Assembly: GCF_964204865.1 (NCBI RefSeq)
Contig: NC_135262.1
Location: 11,470,001 to 11,534,000 of the forward strand
Reading direction: 5' to 3'
DNA from: Styela clava
Lineage: Eukaryota > Chordata > Ascidiacea > Stolidobranchia > Styelidae
Length of the DNA stretch: 64,000 bases
Below the pieces are notes generated by a model. It made no database searches and had not been told where the DNA came from. It saw nothing but the letters and a program-made list of their open reading frames with translations. A program made the position numbers and the translations under genes. Below are positions 12,801-25,120 of this stretch, one piece after another. Position 1 is the first letter of the stretch, and the number at the start of each line of letters is the position of its first letter.

Positions 12801-15800
12801 GTATGAATGAGTAATCATCAGCTGGTGTAGGCATTCCAAATGCTGGTATGTTAGGGCCGTATGCCGTATTTCACGGAATATATAAGAAAATCGATGAATC
12901 AATTCATTTTTAGGCGTTCCTGAAATACGAATATCTTCCAAAACGATATCATTATGTCACAGACCCATCGATTGAGGATGTCCATCTTGTTGTTGACGAC
13001 GAGTGGTGGTTGGGCGGGTAAGGATTAAATTTTCAGATTTTTTGATATGTTTCGAAGTTTGGATATGCTGTTAGAATCGAGACAAATTTTGTCCCTAACT
13101 CGGCATCTATCTCACTAAACATTTATTTGAAGTTAAATGAATATACTTTTATATAGTACATACAAATAACATACATATAATGATGATTTATATCAGTGAT
13201 TCTCAAACTAGGGTTTGAGAGCCACATGCGGCTCTCAACAACCTTTCCTGCGGCTCTTGTTAATGCTTTAAAAATTCTTTACTTTCAAAGAAAATTTTTC
13301 ATTGAAAACTAATCATTGACTTGAAATTGAAATGCGCAAGTCTATTAGTCAGTCGAATGAATTCCCCCGTGTTTATTGGCGTAGCGTTGACTAATCTACA
13401 AGATGCAATAGTGACGCAACAGTAAGCGTTTTCGCGGCCACTCGGACACTTTTCACCTAACTTTCATGGCTGTAACCATTTGTTTGCTTTCGTTGATTTT
13501 CAGTTTTTGTCGCATTTCCGAATATTATGTATAAATCAAATAATTCAATGATTTTTTAGTATTTAGTATACCCTTGCGTTCACATCAGCGACAGCTGTTG
13601 AATACATTAGGGGCTGATTTCCGAACCAAATTAATTTTATTTTGAGTTTTATCCTCTGCCTTGGATTTGATCTTCCTTATAACCGCTTGTAAAAAAGTGA
13701 ACGGTAACCGAGATGCAGATATTTATTAAAATGATAATTGAGTTTTTCATACTTTTCTATGGTGTCCGTGTTATTTTTAAATATATGCTATTTATATGCC
13801 TAGAGTTTTCCAACGACCTAAAATCAACTTTTTTACAATAAAACGCCAAAAAGTCATTTTAACATTTTATTTTAATCAATTTTATGTTCGGTAATGCAAG
13901 AAATAGCTAAAGATATGTCACCAAGCATGCGGAGTTCAAAATCTGGGAAATTTATTTTAAATACCTAATCTGGTTTGACGTTTCTAAATTTACGGAAATA
14001 AGCATATAACACCATAACGCAAAGACAACGACTTTTCGAATTTAACGTTTTTTTCTGATAGCTAGTGCGGTGGGGAAATCTTGCACAATTCACGATTGAG
14101 TTGGAGACGCGCGAGTTCGGTGTCCAAGCAGAGCGGCGCAGGTCACGTGGTACCGGATATTCGAATAGTAAAATGCCATTGGAATATTTTGATATTCGAA
14201 TATTTTGCCCAGCCCTAGTTGTTACGTGTGTTGTTGTTACGATGACTTGGTATTTTAAATACGCGCTTAAGGTTTGTTGCTATTTCACCTTGCGTTGTTT
14301 GTGTGCGGCTCTTCATAACTTTGAGGTTTGAAATGCGGCTCTGGGACTAAAAAAGTTTGAGAACCACTGATTTATATCATTTAAATTTTCCATTTTATTT
14401 TTTCAACAGAGAAAGACCATATTATTGTGATCTAGGGGGTCACGGATATGATGAAACTTATCCTGATATGAGAGTGAGATGAATAGCATTCATTCATATA
14501 GTATTTAGTTATAAATAACTTTATTGTTAGATATACAAATAGAGTTTATGTGAGCGGCAGAATCCCTAACGGGGAAACCTAATTTTCGTAAACAGTTTTA
14601 GGTTTGATAGAAAGGGAATCTTCAATTCTCATGTTCGTATTTTTCTATATAATACTGTGAAACCTCTTTTAACTTTATATTATTTTTGTACACATCTTAG
14701 TTTTATGTCTGATCTGTATTATAAATCTGGTTTTGAATTTTTTGTAGGCCTTCTTTACGGGACATGGTATGAAACTGAAGAGAAACTACGTTCGAAATAA
14801 ACCTTTTCAAAGCATCGAGTTATACAATTTATTCGCGGGTATTAGCACACTTTTTTATCATTTCTATATTATAACGACAGAGTACAACTGTCGTAACCAA
14901 CTGTCAATAACCTGCTAAAACGCTTAAAAACAGTGAAAAACCGTCATAAAACACCAATAACCCTGCTAAACGCCTAAAAACAGTGAAAAACCGTCAAAAA
15001 ACACCAATAACCTTGCTAAAACGCTTAAAAACAGTGAAAAACCGTCAAAAAAACATCAATAACCCTGCTAAAACGCTTAAAAACAGTGAAAAACCGTCAA
15101 AAAACACCAATAACCCTGCTAAAACGCTTAAAAACAATGAAAAACCGTCAAAAAACACCAATAACCCTGCTAAAACGCTTAAAAACAGTTAAAAACCGTA
15201 AAAAACAACAATAACCCTGCTAAAACGCTTAAAAACAGTGAAAAACCGTCAAAAAACACCAATAACCCTGCTAAAACGCTTAAAAACAGTGAAAAACCGT
15301 CAAAAAACACCAATAACCCTGCTAAAACGCTTAAAAACAGTGAAAAACCGTCAAAAAACACCAATAACCCTGCTAAAACGCTTAAAAACAGTGAAAAACC
15401 GTCAAAAAACACCAATAACCCTGCTAAAACGCTTAAAAACAGTGAAAAACCGTCAAAAAACACCAATACAACTGTCGTATATTATAACGACAGAGTGAAT
15501 GACAGTGTACAACTTATACACAGATATCGTTATGTTACTTGTAATAAAATTTCCAAGTTGATACAGTAAAGTTTACGATAAGTTTCAGTAAAACAAAGCG
15601 ATATCTAATTCAGATTTTTTGGCGTTCTCGGCCTTTGTAGCGTGAGTTTGAACGGATCAAAACTGTACACAATAAATTACCAATCTAAAGCTACACTGTT
15701 AGCCAAATGATAAAAATATCCAAATCAAATAAATTCCACAAAATGAGTTTTTTGTATATACATTTCTATTCATGTATTAATATTTAACTAGAATTACTGG

Positions 15801-18800
15801 GTATTGAGCCTGCTGAAAACAATGGAACACAAGGAAGCGTTTATGATTTACTGGTAACACCTCCATCTGTCCAGAATGAAGGGGGAGGGATGCAGTCTTC
15901 CACTTGTCCTTACTCGGGAGATGTGAGTGAGGAGAATTTGGGATGCACTCCGTGTGGGGTAAGGAAGATCACTCCATAACATTCATTGTATACGATGTAA
16001 TATTTGCTATTTACAATTTCAAGGAGACGTGTTGTCTTATTCGAGCAGTATCTACCACTTCCGGGTAGCTATTTTTGTCGCTGGTGCAGTCGGAGGGGCA
16101 ATATGTTTGATGGTTGATTTGTATATTCGTAGTGAAAAACTACAGTACATTAACAAACAATTAAAATTACTTAGAGTTTCTTAGTTTAATTTTAAATTCA
16201 TTCTGCCTTGAGCGCACCAAATTCCAAAGAACAATTTGCTCTCTGTTCTATATTGATATGAAAAGGAAATAAACGACTTGCTCAGTCACAGTCATGAATG
16301 TATAATTCCAACGTGATTTACACCGTGTGTTTCTTCCAGGGAATTCCGGATAGCGAAGCAAATCAGAGGCTCAACCTTGATGAGACACAAGGTAATAACT
16401 TATATTCAATTGAAAAAAATATCGAATAGTGTTACAAAACTAATTAAGTGCACTATAAAAAGAAAAGTTTCATTTGTTGTGAATCATATGTGATGTCCCA
16501 AAGCAGCGGTTCTCGACCTGTGGTACGCGTACCACTAGTGGCACGAGTGAGCTATTCAAGTCGTATGCTAGGTTTGAATTATTGCAACAATTAACTTTTA
16601 AGTTGGCTAAAACAAACCGTCAACGCTTTTTTTTTATCTTCTATGTTGTATATATTCGCTGAACGGCGTTTATAGCGCTACCAGTCCTCTTTAGAGATCG
16701 CCCACGTCCGTCTTGCGTGTTACGTCACAAAGAATGTTGTACCACATAAAATAGTCCCATATTGCGTTCGTTGTGTCATTGTTCCCCACCCCAATAGAGG
16801 TCTTTGTCGACGGTAGGCGGCCAAGGTAAAAAACAGTACCCGATCAGTAAAAGATTAAAACCACTGTTCTGAATTTATCAGAAATTCACCGCTTTTTATG
16901 CCTTTCAATAGTGCGACAGCGAACAAAAGGATGACTGTTGTTGTGTCTTAACATGATTTGTGATTGCTATTGGTTTTAACAACCTTCAGCTACTTTCACC
17001 CCATTCATGTCAGCCAGATGCACTTCTTTTCCACTTAGTGATAGCGATTCTTTAGAATTATATCGAAAGGAAATACGCGAAATCGAGTTCTTTTCATTTT
17101 TAGCCAATCAGTATAATGCTCAAAATATGCTTTATGGACAACCGCGTTTGTTTGACGAAGATACTGAATTCTGTGTATTGACTCAGAGAAATTATGTTAC
17201 CACATATGACAACTTGCTCAAAATGACACGTTTAGTGTCTTTTGTCTTGAGTGCGGGGAATAATTGGGTAAGATCATTTGCTGTATGTTTACTATTACAA
17301 CACGTTTAGATTTTTTGATAAAATAATATTTCTTTCAACTGCAGTTTATATTTTACTATTTGCAAAAACCGCCAATGAGTGGTCGAGGTGTGTTTAAACA
17401 GTGCTAATAATAGTATTCTCGTACTTGAAGCATAGTCAATTTTATTTAAAGAAAACCATGCTGAGCAAGTGTTCGCGACCTGACGTTCGGATTGATCCAA
17501 ATGCCACTACCCCATGTACGCAATATGAAGGAACTAATGACGATCTAACGTGGACTTACTTGTACTATCCAGGTACAACTCAGCACTATTATTATTTCAA
17601 TATATTACTTCACGATTTTTAAATGGGATGTTGTTTTTGTACAAAATTAGGGCCACAGATAAGGTACTATATTTTATGACCTGACTGGTTTTGCTCATTT
17701 TAGTTGATTTATTTATTTATATTGAATTAGTGTCGTGTGCATGTGTTTGCAGCGTCGGAGCTGTTGTTTTGACTAAAATATTGCCCAATGAGTCAAATTT
17801 GACTATTTATGCTCGACTCCGACTACCATTGTCCACGACACTGAATCATGTGATTCTCCCTTCTGGACTGCTGTTAAGATCGGACGGGTTTTTGTTGCTC
17901 CGTGTTACCGTATATCTGTTTAAATCCGTGCATTTTGCTGGGGGTGAAAGCACATTTGCATCTAAGTACATTTGCACCCGTAAACTGCACCCAGGTCATT
18001 TGCACCTGTATACTTTTGCACCCACCGACAACCGTACCCATGTAGGGTACATTTGCACTCACGAACATTTGCACCAATGGACTTTTGCACCCATATACAT
18101 TTGCACTCATGTACATTTGCACCCATGAACATTTGCACCCTCGAACTTTTGTACCAACGTACATTCGCACACCTATACATTTGCACCTACGGTCATTTCC
18201 AGGGTACGGGTGCGAAAGTACGTGAATGCAAAAATAATGGAATCTTGTTCTTCACTGTCGTGATCATATTATCGAATTATTGTATGGATTTTCAGCGCAC
18301 AAACTCTCCTGAGTGTTTTACAAACTTGGCCATCATATTTATTCGTGAAACCGCTGGAATTGGATTGCGAAAAGTTTTCATTTACCAAAAATTTATCGTA
18401 CCAAAGGTCTGCAACGGCCTCGTCGTATCATGTTCAGTTAGCGGCACTAATTGCTTAGCATATATATAATTTACTGGCAAGTAACAATATAACTAATATA
18501 GCATGACTATCCATATTTACTATTTTACTAAGGTTTATCTGAAGAAGAGCCAATATCTGATGCAACTATTACTTCGAATACAGCTCCTGCTTATGATTCT
18601 TTTGTTGAAAGTGAGTATTATTTGAAAACGGAAGCTAACAGTCTTGGTTTTAAAGGAGAGACCAACGCTCATAAAACTATATATATGTATATATATTAAA
18701 CAGTATTCGGACAATTGAAACCGTAAAAAACCCTAATCTTGTTATATTTTTCCATGAACCAGAAGTCATTTGTATTCACCGGTAACAGTTGTACCCTTTT

Positions 18801-20409
18801 CCACCCGGCAGTAAGCTACAGCCTAATAATATAAGAGCAAAAAAAATGAATGAACGAAGTGGGGAACAGTGGATCGTTTGCAATCATTTTTGTTATTTAA
18901 GGATGATTGTTGTTATTATAAGAAGAAATATTTTATGCGCTAATTTTCCAAATACTGCAATTAATTTCAAATTTTCATTACTTGAAAACGAAAAATTGCT
19001 AGAGGGGAAATATTTTATCGTATACTACTCTGTGGAATGCGGTATTTTGCCGTTTTATTTTAAATTACAATACAAGGTTTTTATGAAATACAGGGACGCT
19101 TAATTCCGCTCACGCTACAGAGCAGGCATTGCCATACCGGTACTGATTCGTCACCTGTGTTCCCATATATATATTTGAATATTCTTCTCCTATGCTAAAA
19201 GTAACCAGTAGTTTGAATTTTGTCGTAAAATAAAATTTCTCTTTACAGTATGGGAGTACATGTCAATGACGTTGAATAATTGGGCAAATCTTTACAATGG
19301 TATAACTGTTGACGTTGGGCCAATTTTTGATTATGACTCAAACGGCATTGCTGATTCGCAAAATATAAGGAAAAGGTAATGCACTTTTAAATACATTGCT
19401 CTATGAAGTGTATTTCGTTTTTAGATGTTTTCCATGTCTTGTCAATTCAAATTGGTACAAAACAGTCTAGTCTGCAAATACAAATAAATCCTTCTAGCAT
19501 TTAAACAAATAGCTAAAAAACAGCTTTGATTTAATCATTTTATATCAGCAATGTACTTTCGAATATATAATTTGCAAGGCAAAGAAAACGTATTTGTACA
19601 AAGTGGCAATCAGCTATTTCGTGTTGGGTCTTTTCGTAGACCCTATAAGTGTCTCTACCAACAAACTGGCGTTTTATTATCTAAATATGACGTGTAGTAA
19701 AAGAATACGTCGTATTGCCTATTCCTAACTTTGCCCTTAGAATTGAAGATTTTGTTTTATACAGCAATGGAAGTTTTACGGTAGATGACGACAGTGAGTC
19801 GACTCCCATTCCGACCCATTTTTTCCTAGTCATGACAAGATGCAAAGATTATAATGGTGATCGAAGTATTCAAGATTGCGCTGGAAACATTGATAATATA
19901 GATGTATTGAGTTTTATCATACCCAATTATAAAGAACCTCAATGTTACCAGGTGAGATAAATATTTAAAAACAAATACCAAAGGAACCGCTCAACTTGAG
20001 AGTACCTAAAATGAATATCAGTCTATAAACTCTAAGGTCTTCAAAAACAAATTATACTAACACAATTTAATTTTAGGAAGGAACTTCACGAAAAGATTGG
20101 ATTCCAAAACTGCTCCAGAGACATGTTGCAAGGATTAAAGATGTCGAGCTTTTAACAAAGATCTCATTTTTCTCAAAACAAGTTTCTAGTCCAACTGCTA
20201 ATACTGATAGTCATCTCTCTGCTATAAGAACAAAAATGCACATTCCTCAGATGGCAGACGACTGGGTTCAAGATTTTTTATCGGGAGTAACTCCAACCAG
20301 CAAACCATTCATATCAACAACGAGTGGATTTCCAAGATTTGTGTCCAATGTTTATATTTTATTGCTCTGTAAGATATTCATTGCTGTCAGTAACGTAGTG
20401 CTTCTGTGA
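6809..20409 (+). CDS. Ectonucleotide pyrophosphatase/phosphodiesterase (ENPP1/2/3 type)
   Basis: Secreted or surface enzyme that hydrolyses extracellular nucleotide or lysophospholipid phosphodiesters. Twenty-one exons join in phase into 913 residues: 6809-6832, 7103-7172, 8423-8539, 9110-9170, 9518-9612, 10187-10266, 10410-10529, 10757-10929, 11374-11555, 12219-12412, 12914-13017, 14410-14473, 14748-14838, 15792-15958, 16340-16391, 16990-17267, 17452-17572, 18533-18610, 19249-19375, 19741-19951, 20077-20409. In order: signal peptide ([16 protein letters not shown]), one somatomedin B domain (exon 3), the phosphodiesterase domain, and a nuclease-like domain. Two-metal ligands and nucleophile are intact: Asp104 (SIDGFR), Thr140 (PTKTFPNHY), Asp259 and His263 (DSAGH), Asp306 and His307 (SDHG), His418 (GGHGYD). 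A calcium-loop-like DYDSNG lies in the nuclease-like domain. Vertebrate ENPP1-3 have two somatomedin B domains; a second was sought and not found. The C-terminus is hydrophobic ([16 protein letters not shown]), suggesting a GPI anchor. Substrate preference cannot be read from sequence. Confidence 0.93.
8705..8960 (+). repeat. Dispersed repeat family A, copy 1, with internal tandem duplication
   Basis: This stretch in intron 3 of the ENPP gene shares long blocks with 11600-11790, including AAGACGGCT, GGGATTAGTT, CAGTTATTTGTTTTC-like and ACTTGATG-TGG-GA-AACC blocks. Within this copy a 77-bp segment starting at 8742 is repeated from 8819. The family looks SINE- or MITE-like, but I see no clear polymerase III boxes or target duplications. 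Confidence 0.6.
11600..11790 (+). repeat. Dispersed repeat family A, copy 2
   Basis: Second copy of the repeat seen at 8705-8960, in intron 9 of the same ENPP gene. It has the same order of blocks, from CCCGGG and AAGACGGCT to TAACCGACC. The internal 77-bp duplication of copy 1 is absent. Confidence 0.6.
13194..14369. mobile_element. Non-autonomous hAT-type DNA transposon
   Basis: A 1,176-bp element in intron 11 of the ENPP gene. Its ends are inverted repeats, CAGTGATTCTCAAACT on the left and AGTTTGAGAACCACTG on the right, flanked by a perfect 8-bp target duplication ATTTATAT at 13186-13193 and 14370-14377. Both ends carry GCGGCTCT-rich subterminal sequence. The CAGTG ends and 8-bp duplication are typical of the hAT superfamily. 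No transposase frame is visible. Near 14190-14217 it contains TTTTGCCCAGCCCTA, the end motif of a different hAT group also seen at 50558, which suggests a nested remnant. Confidence 0.92.
14909..15463 (+). repeat. 51-bp minisatellite, about 11 copies
   Basis: A tandem array with a 51-bp unit containing AAAAACCGTC and CCCTGCTAAAACGCTTAAAA, nearly identical from copy to copy, in intron 13 of the ENPP gene. Because 51 is a multiple of three, open frames run through it on both strands, encoding a 17-residue repeat that I treat as non-coding. The array is bracketed by ACGACAG/CTGTCGT inverted repeats at 14873-14894 and 15470-15490. Confidence 0.95.
16504..16866. mobile_element. Possible short hAT-type element
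   Basis: This 363-bp stretch in intron 15 of the ENPP gene begins CAGCGGTTCTCGACCT and ends AAGATTAAAACCACTG, an imperfect inverted pair of hAT-like ends. The flanking 8-mers do not match, so the target duplication has decayed or the boundaries are wrong. Confidence 0.4.
17951..18202 (+). repeat. Degenerate short tandem array built on CATTTGCACC
   Basis: About 15 degenerate units of roughly 14-18 bases with the core CATTTGCACC or CTTTTGCACC, in intron 17 of the ENPP gene. The array stays open on both strands and yields Cys- or His-rich frames, but there is no splice support and the ENPP reading frame skips it. Confidence 0.8.
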
Positions 20410-23400
20410 TTGATAGTTTTCTAATTTTTTATTTGTTTGTGCCAATAATTTTTTACATACTTGATTAATTGAGAACAATTTTACTTTTACCTATATTCAG
20501 TTTGTACGTCTGATTTTAAAAATAGTAAATTAGTTGTATTAGAGTAGCTATTTAGTTGGGATCATAGTTGTGCCTTCACTCGATTCGTAACCGTGCAGTA
20601 TGCGGAAATACATATGCCAGAAAGATCCGAATTGTGCAAAAATCCCAACCCAAGTTTGTCGAATCAAATATTTGTATGCATTTTACATAAATTAATTATA
20701 TATTCAGGAAAATAATGAAATTTTGGAGAATTTGTGACTATGCAACCATTAGAAAGTGGCATATAGTCGTTACAAATAGTTAAAAATATTAAATTTACAA
20801 ACAGATACTTTTCGACATTAAAAATCATGCAACTTTTAACATTCGTGAAGCTTCGAAACAACTTCAGAATAGAACCGGCAACCATTTACTTCAAATTAAA
20901 CAATAAGACTGATCGAGTACGTTTACATGATTGCCAGCACCAAACGTCTCAAAATTAAAGTTTTGCAGTTACTAACCATCTCTGTGTACATATTTCTTGA
21001 AAATACCATCGAAATGATTTCTAAATTGTTTCAGCCCTTTGTCCTCAATTTTAACGGCTCTATATTATTGTGTTTTATTAATTTATCTAAATAAAAGAAC
21101 ATTTCGTTGTAAATCGTGTTGTTTTTTAAGTGATGTTGTAGTTTTACGACTTAGTGCACCTGTTTGATCTGCGACAACAGGTGCTATACTTAATCGGAAG
21201 TGGAGTTATTTCGACTATAATGTATTTTGAATAATGTTCAAGTTGCAATATCAGTGCAATAATTTATTGCTTTGTCATTCTCGAAATTTCACGAAAAAGA
21301 GGCATGATTTACATATTTGGACACCAAAATGAAACTATTGTATTAAATACAATATTATTTGATATTAGAACGTTTGCGGCTTTTGGGTGATTATCCCCTA
21401 CCGAGGCTTCACTCGACCCAAGGTACAACAAGTGAACGATAAAAAGATAAATTTACTGCAAATATAGGGCTTAAATTCGCAAAAAATAAATTAGGTGCAG
21501 CTCGGTAACAGAGCATAAAATAGATTTGCTTTATGTTACGAGTTTGTTTTGATGCAATTATTTTCCATACAGAAAATTGCAAGAAACTCTGAATCTAAGT
21601 AACAATAAAATCGAGTACGCGAAACCTCAGCACTTCATATGTCGTGACTTGAATCTCGAAAGGAAATCAATTATCTGTGTGCAATTACTATAAACATTTT
21701 AACTTTTTATACCCGGCAATTAAATGCAATTTAGACGGATTAAGCATCTAAATAACAGATGAGTATACACTTGTTGAAAACTAGAGCAATTTCAAATTAA
21801 ATTTCAAATTCAATGTTTGTGGAAAGAAGTACAGGAAAATTAGTTTAAATCTGGGTGTGATAACTATATCCTTATAAGCGAAAGCAAATTTGAGCATATT
21901 TGAAAGTATGACAAACTTCTATAAAAATAGTATTCTTTACATGTTATTTTTGCATACAAATCTAATTGTAGCTAAATTATCGAGATGACTTTACCACTTG
22001 ATAAAAGTTGTAATTACACATATAATTATTAGTTAATTAAAGTTAAGATTACATCATAGTTTCGGCGCTCCACCATTCATTCATTTACCAGTTTGAATTT
22101 GAATAAAGTTAGAACTATGTGTAATTTCGGTGCTGTATAGATATATAGATATATGATGAGTTCGATCGCGGATGATTTATCCAAATCGGAAAAGATCAAA
22201 ACTTATATTACATTGTTTGAGTTTGAGCGTATGGCGTCTCCATATAAAGAAAAATATCATAATAAGCATTACCATACAGGCGCCTGCAGCTGAGCCTAGC
22301 TAGGATATTTTACCGCCATAAAGACGTTTTGAAAGAATGATTTAGCGGCAGAAATAATGTGATAGTCTTTATCAAGTTGAGAATCCCAGTTTTATTTAAG
22401 ATTCAGGATGAGTTTAGTATTTCAGTCATCATTTGATATGTTTACTCTAAAGGAAACCATTGTTTCTTGAACATACTTTCTCTCGTCTTTTTGTTTTCAT
22501 GTACAGTGAGCGATACACGAACTCAAGTATAAGATAAAATCTGAGACAACACACCCATTCTACGTAATTTCCGATGGTTCATTGGTACTACACGAACGTT
22601 TTTATCTTATGTACACGTTATACAATGCACAGAACAATTAACCACAATCTTTAATGTCTTAAGCCACAAATGCGCAAGCACCTACAGCACGCGCATTAGT
22701 GATGTTTTCGTGGGACGTTATTTATTTTATTAAGGTGAATATTGTTGCGATTTATTTATGATGGCGTATACTTTTTGAAGGGTATTGTCAATCGTGGTTA
22801 ATCAATAAAGCGCTTGCGCCTTTGGAAATATATATTACAATATTAGCACGATGCCAGTGTTGGCAAATTACGTAAATGAGCGAGTTTATACAGAGGGCAA
22901 GAGTGTATGAGTGTCGTGAATTTACAAGAGTTTATCAGTTCATTTTATCATCGGATAGAAACAGGTCTCTGACGAGTTGATCTACCAGAAACGTTTCATC
23001 TGAGCCTGTAACGCGCCTGGTCAATATGACAGAATCCACAGTATTGGGCAGCTTAGCACAGACAAAATGAAATATCAGCGTGGTTGGTCATTCGTTTTGA
23101 AGATTGGCGGGTACTCCCGTAGTCTATGTACCAGGTTAGGAATATCCGATTTTCCTTATTTTAGTCCTATTACGAGTTTGGGGAATGTATGTGTTAGCCA
23201 AGTTAATATACTCCCTGCCCATAGGTTTCAGTCCCTTCTCACAATCTGATGTAAAATAGGCGAACAAAATTAGTTACTTTCATATTAGTACAGCTATTTT
23301 GAAGCGCCGATTTGGGACTCTAATGATCTCATCTCAGTCACTATTAGCTAGTCAGAATTTTGAGTTAGTTTGTGGCATTTGCACAACAAACACTAGAAAA

Positions 23401-25120
23401 TAAAATTATATCTTTTATAGTATACAAATGACCGAATGATTCATATTTTATTCATCGACGACGACGAGAGCAATCAATGAATATTTCTGACAATTTACAA
23501 TACCATAACGCAGCACAAATTATGAAACGGGTTTAGGGATCTCTGAGGGGAAATACAAAAAATAAGGCTCAACTTTTCCTAAATATTCATGTGGTGACTC
23601 TGTCTTAATTTAAAGTCTTTAGCTCTTGTCATTTTTTAAGAACTTTCTCCATTGTATTTGCTGTGAATTTATTGTCACAACATTTTTACAAAACACAATA
23701 CTGTCATAACAAAAACATTTCAGTTGAGTATGTCGTATCAGAAAAATAGTTTTGTACTTAATTAATTGAAACCAAAAAAAATATTTTTATTTTACTTCAT
23801 TGACAACTGGAATATTTATCAACTTATCATGCTTTTATGACGCACAATACAAAATATCTATTTTCAAATATTCTGTAAGGACTGAAGTCGAGAGATTTGA
23901 ATTTTGATAACGCAAACGTTTGGTCGCAATTTAACTAAGCATGACGTCAACTTTTTTTTTTAACTAAAGAGAAAATACATTCAACTCCTTATATACCTTT
24001 AAAGGATAATTGTATTTGATTTTTAAAGTGGTTCTCATTATTTTACCGCTACTGAAAGTTTAATCATAATTACATGGTATGGGCAGTAAGTTGGTTGAAA
24101 ATTAGGTTACGTCATACTTTTTTGGAATTGGAAAATAAATGATTTATCCCTATCGACAAGACAATGAATGTATGACTATTACGTCATAGTAAGGAATAAT
24201 AGAATTCTATTTTATCCGTCATGCATGTCCAAAGTCTAGCTTGTGGACATAGAGAGTGAAATCATCAATATATAAACAGCCAATTTTACTACAAAAGTTT
24301 CAATTCACTATTCTAATTTTCATTATTCCTAATACGCTGTATAACAAAATCATTTTAAAAACTTTATCGGAATGAAATAATGTATTCAGTATAGGACAAG
24401 CTCTGTGAGAAACCGTAACGTTGATTTACAAACAAATTGACCAAGCTGAGCTATACCCGGTTATATAATGTAACTTAAATAATAAACTGTCTATTGTGTA
24501 ATTCACTTAGTTGTTTACCACTTTGCTAATTGTTCGGCTATTGTTTATTTTTTCATAGATTAACACCGATTATTGACGATGTTTTACACTACATGTTTCG
24601 GAGATCAAAGTGTGTAGCTAGCGTATGGTAACCACGCTTTGCGTTGATAGGTCGTGCCCTGGGGCTGATCAAATCACAACAGCGTCATTGGGTTTTACAA
24701 AATGAGAGAATCGTCGGTGGACAGATAGAAAGACATATGATGATGTATATAGTATGATGTTGTTGTTTTCATTCATTCGGAAATATATCTCTTCTGTGAT
24801 CTTGTGTAAGACTTGGCAAAAACAACTTGCCGTGATAATGGTTTTGAAAAGTTTATGGAACGAGGAATTTTAATCAATTGAATTATATAAATTTTATATT
24901 TTTTACATCAAACTATTGGTATAGCAAAGTAGAAAGGAGGCAGCCACGTTATGAGTTCCGTAAAGACATAATATGAATATATATTGTGATATTATCACAG
25001 ACAGACTATCGTTAATTGTGAGACTACTTGAAACTACACTATATACTACTATAACCTTAATATATATATATATATGATTTTACAGAAAGTATTGATATAT
25101 TTTGAGTATTTTAAGAAACC
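20410..25120. other. Intergenic region, 4.7 kb, no supported gene
   Basis: AT-rich sequence with no exon I can support. The first part is the likely ENPP 3' UTR, with AATAAA at 21090-21095. The segment near 23070-23230 looks like dispersed repeat DNA. An acceptor-like TTTTACAG ends at 25085, just before the next start codon. Confidence 0.5.
21090..21095 (+). terminator. Candidate ENPP polyadenylation signal
   Basis: AATAAA about 680 bases after the ENPP stop codon, in AT-rich sequence before any other gene. Assignment is by position only. Confidence 0.4.

Noticed and set aside
14909..15463. Regular repeats resembling a CRISPR array
   Set aside because: The whole 51-bp unit repeats without unique spacers, and the genome is eukaryotic.
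14983..15498. Open frames on both strands encoding a 17-residue repeat
   Set aside because: They result from a 51-bp minisatellite unit divisible by three; there is no start or splice context and the host ENPP frame skips the region.
17691..18186. 145-residue plus-strand frame and overlapping Cys-rich minus-strand frames
   Set aside because: They run through a degenerate short-repeat array in an ENPP intron; the Cys and His content follows from the TTTGCACC core.
23067..23249. 60-residue open frame in the 20-25 kb gap
   Set aside because: It has no family resemblance, and the surrounding sequence looks like dispersed repeat DNA.
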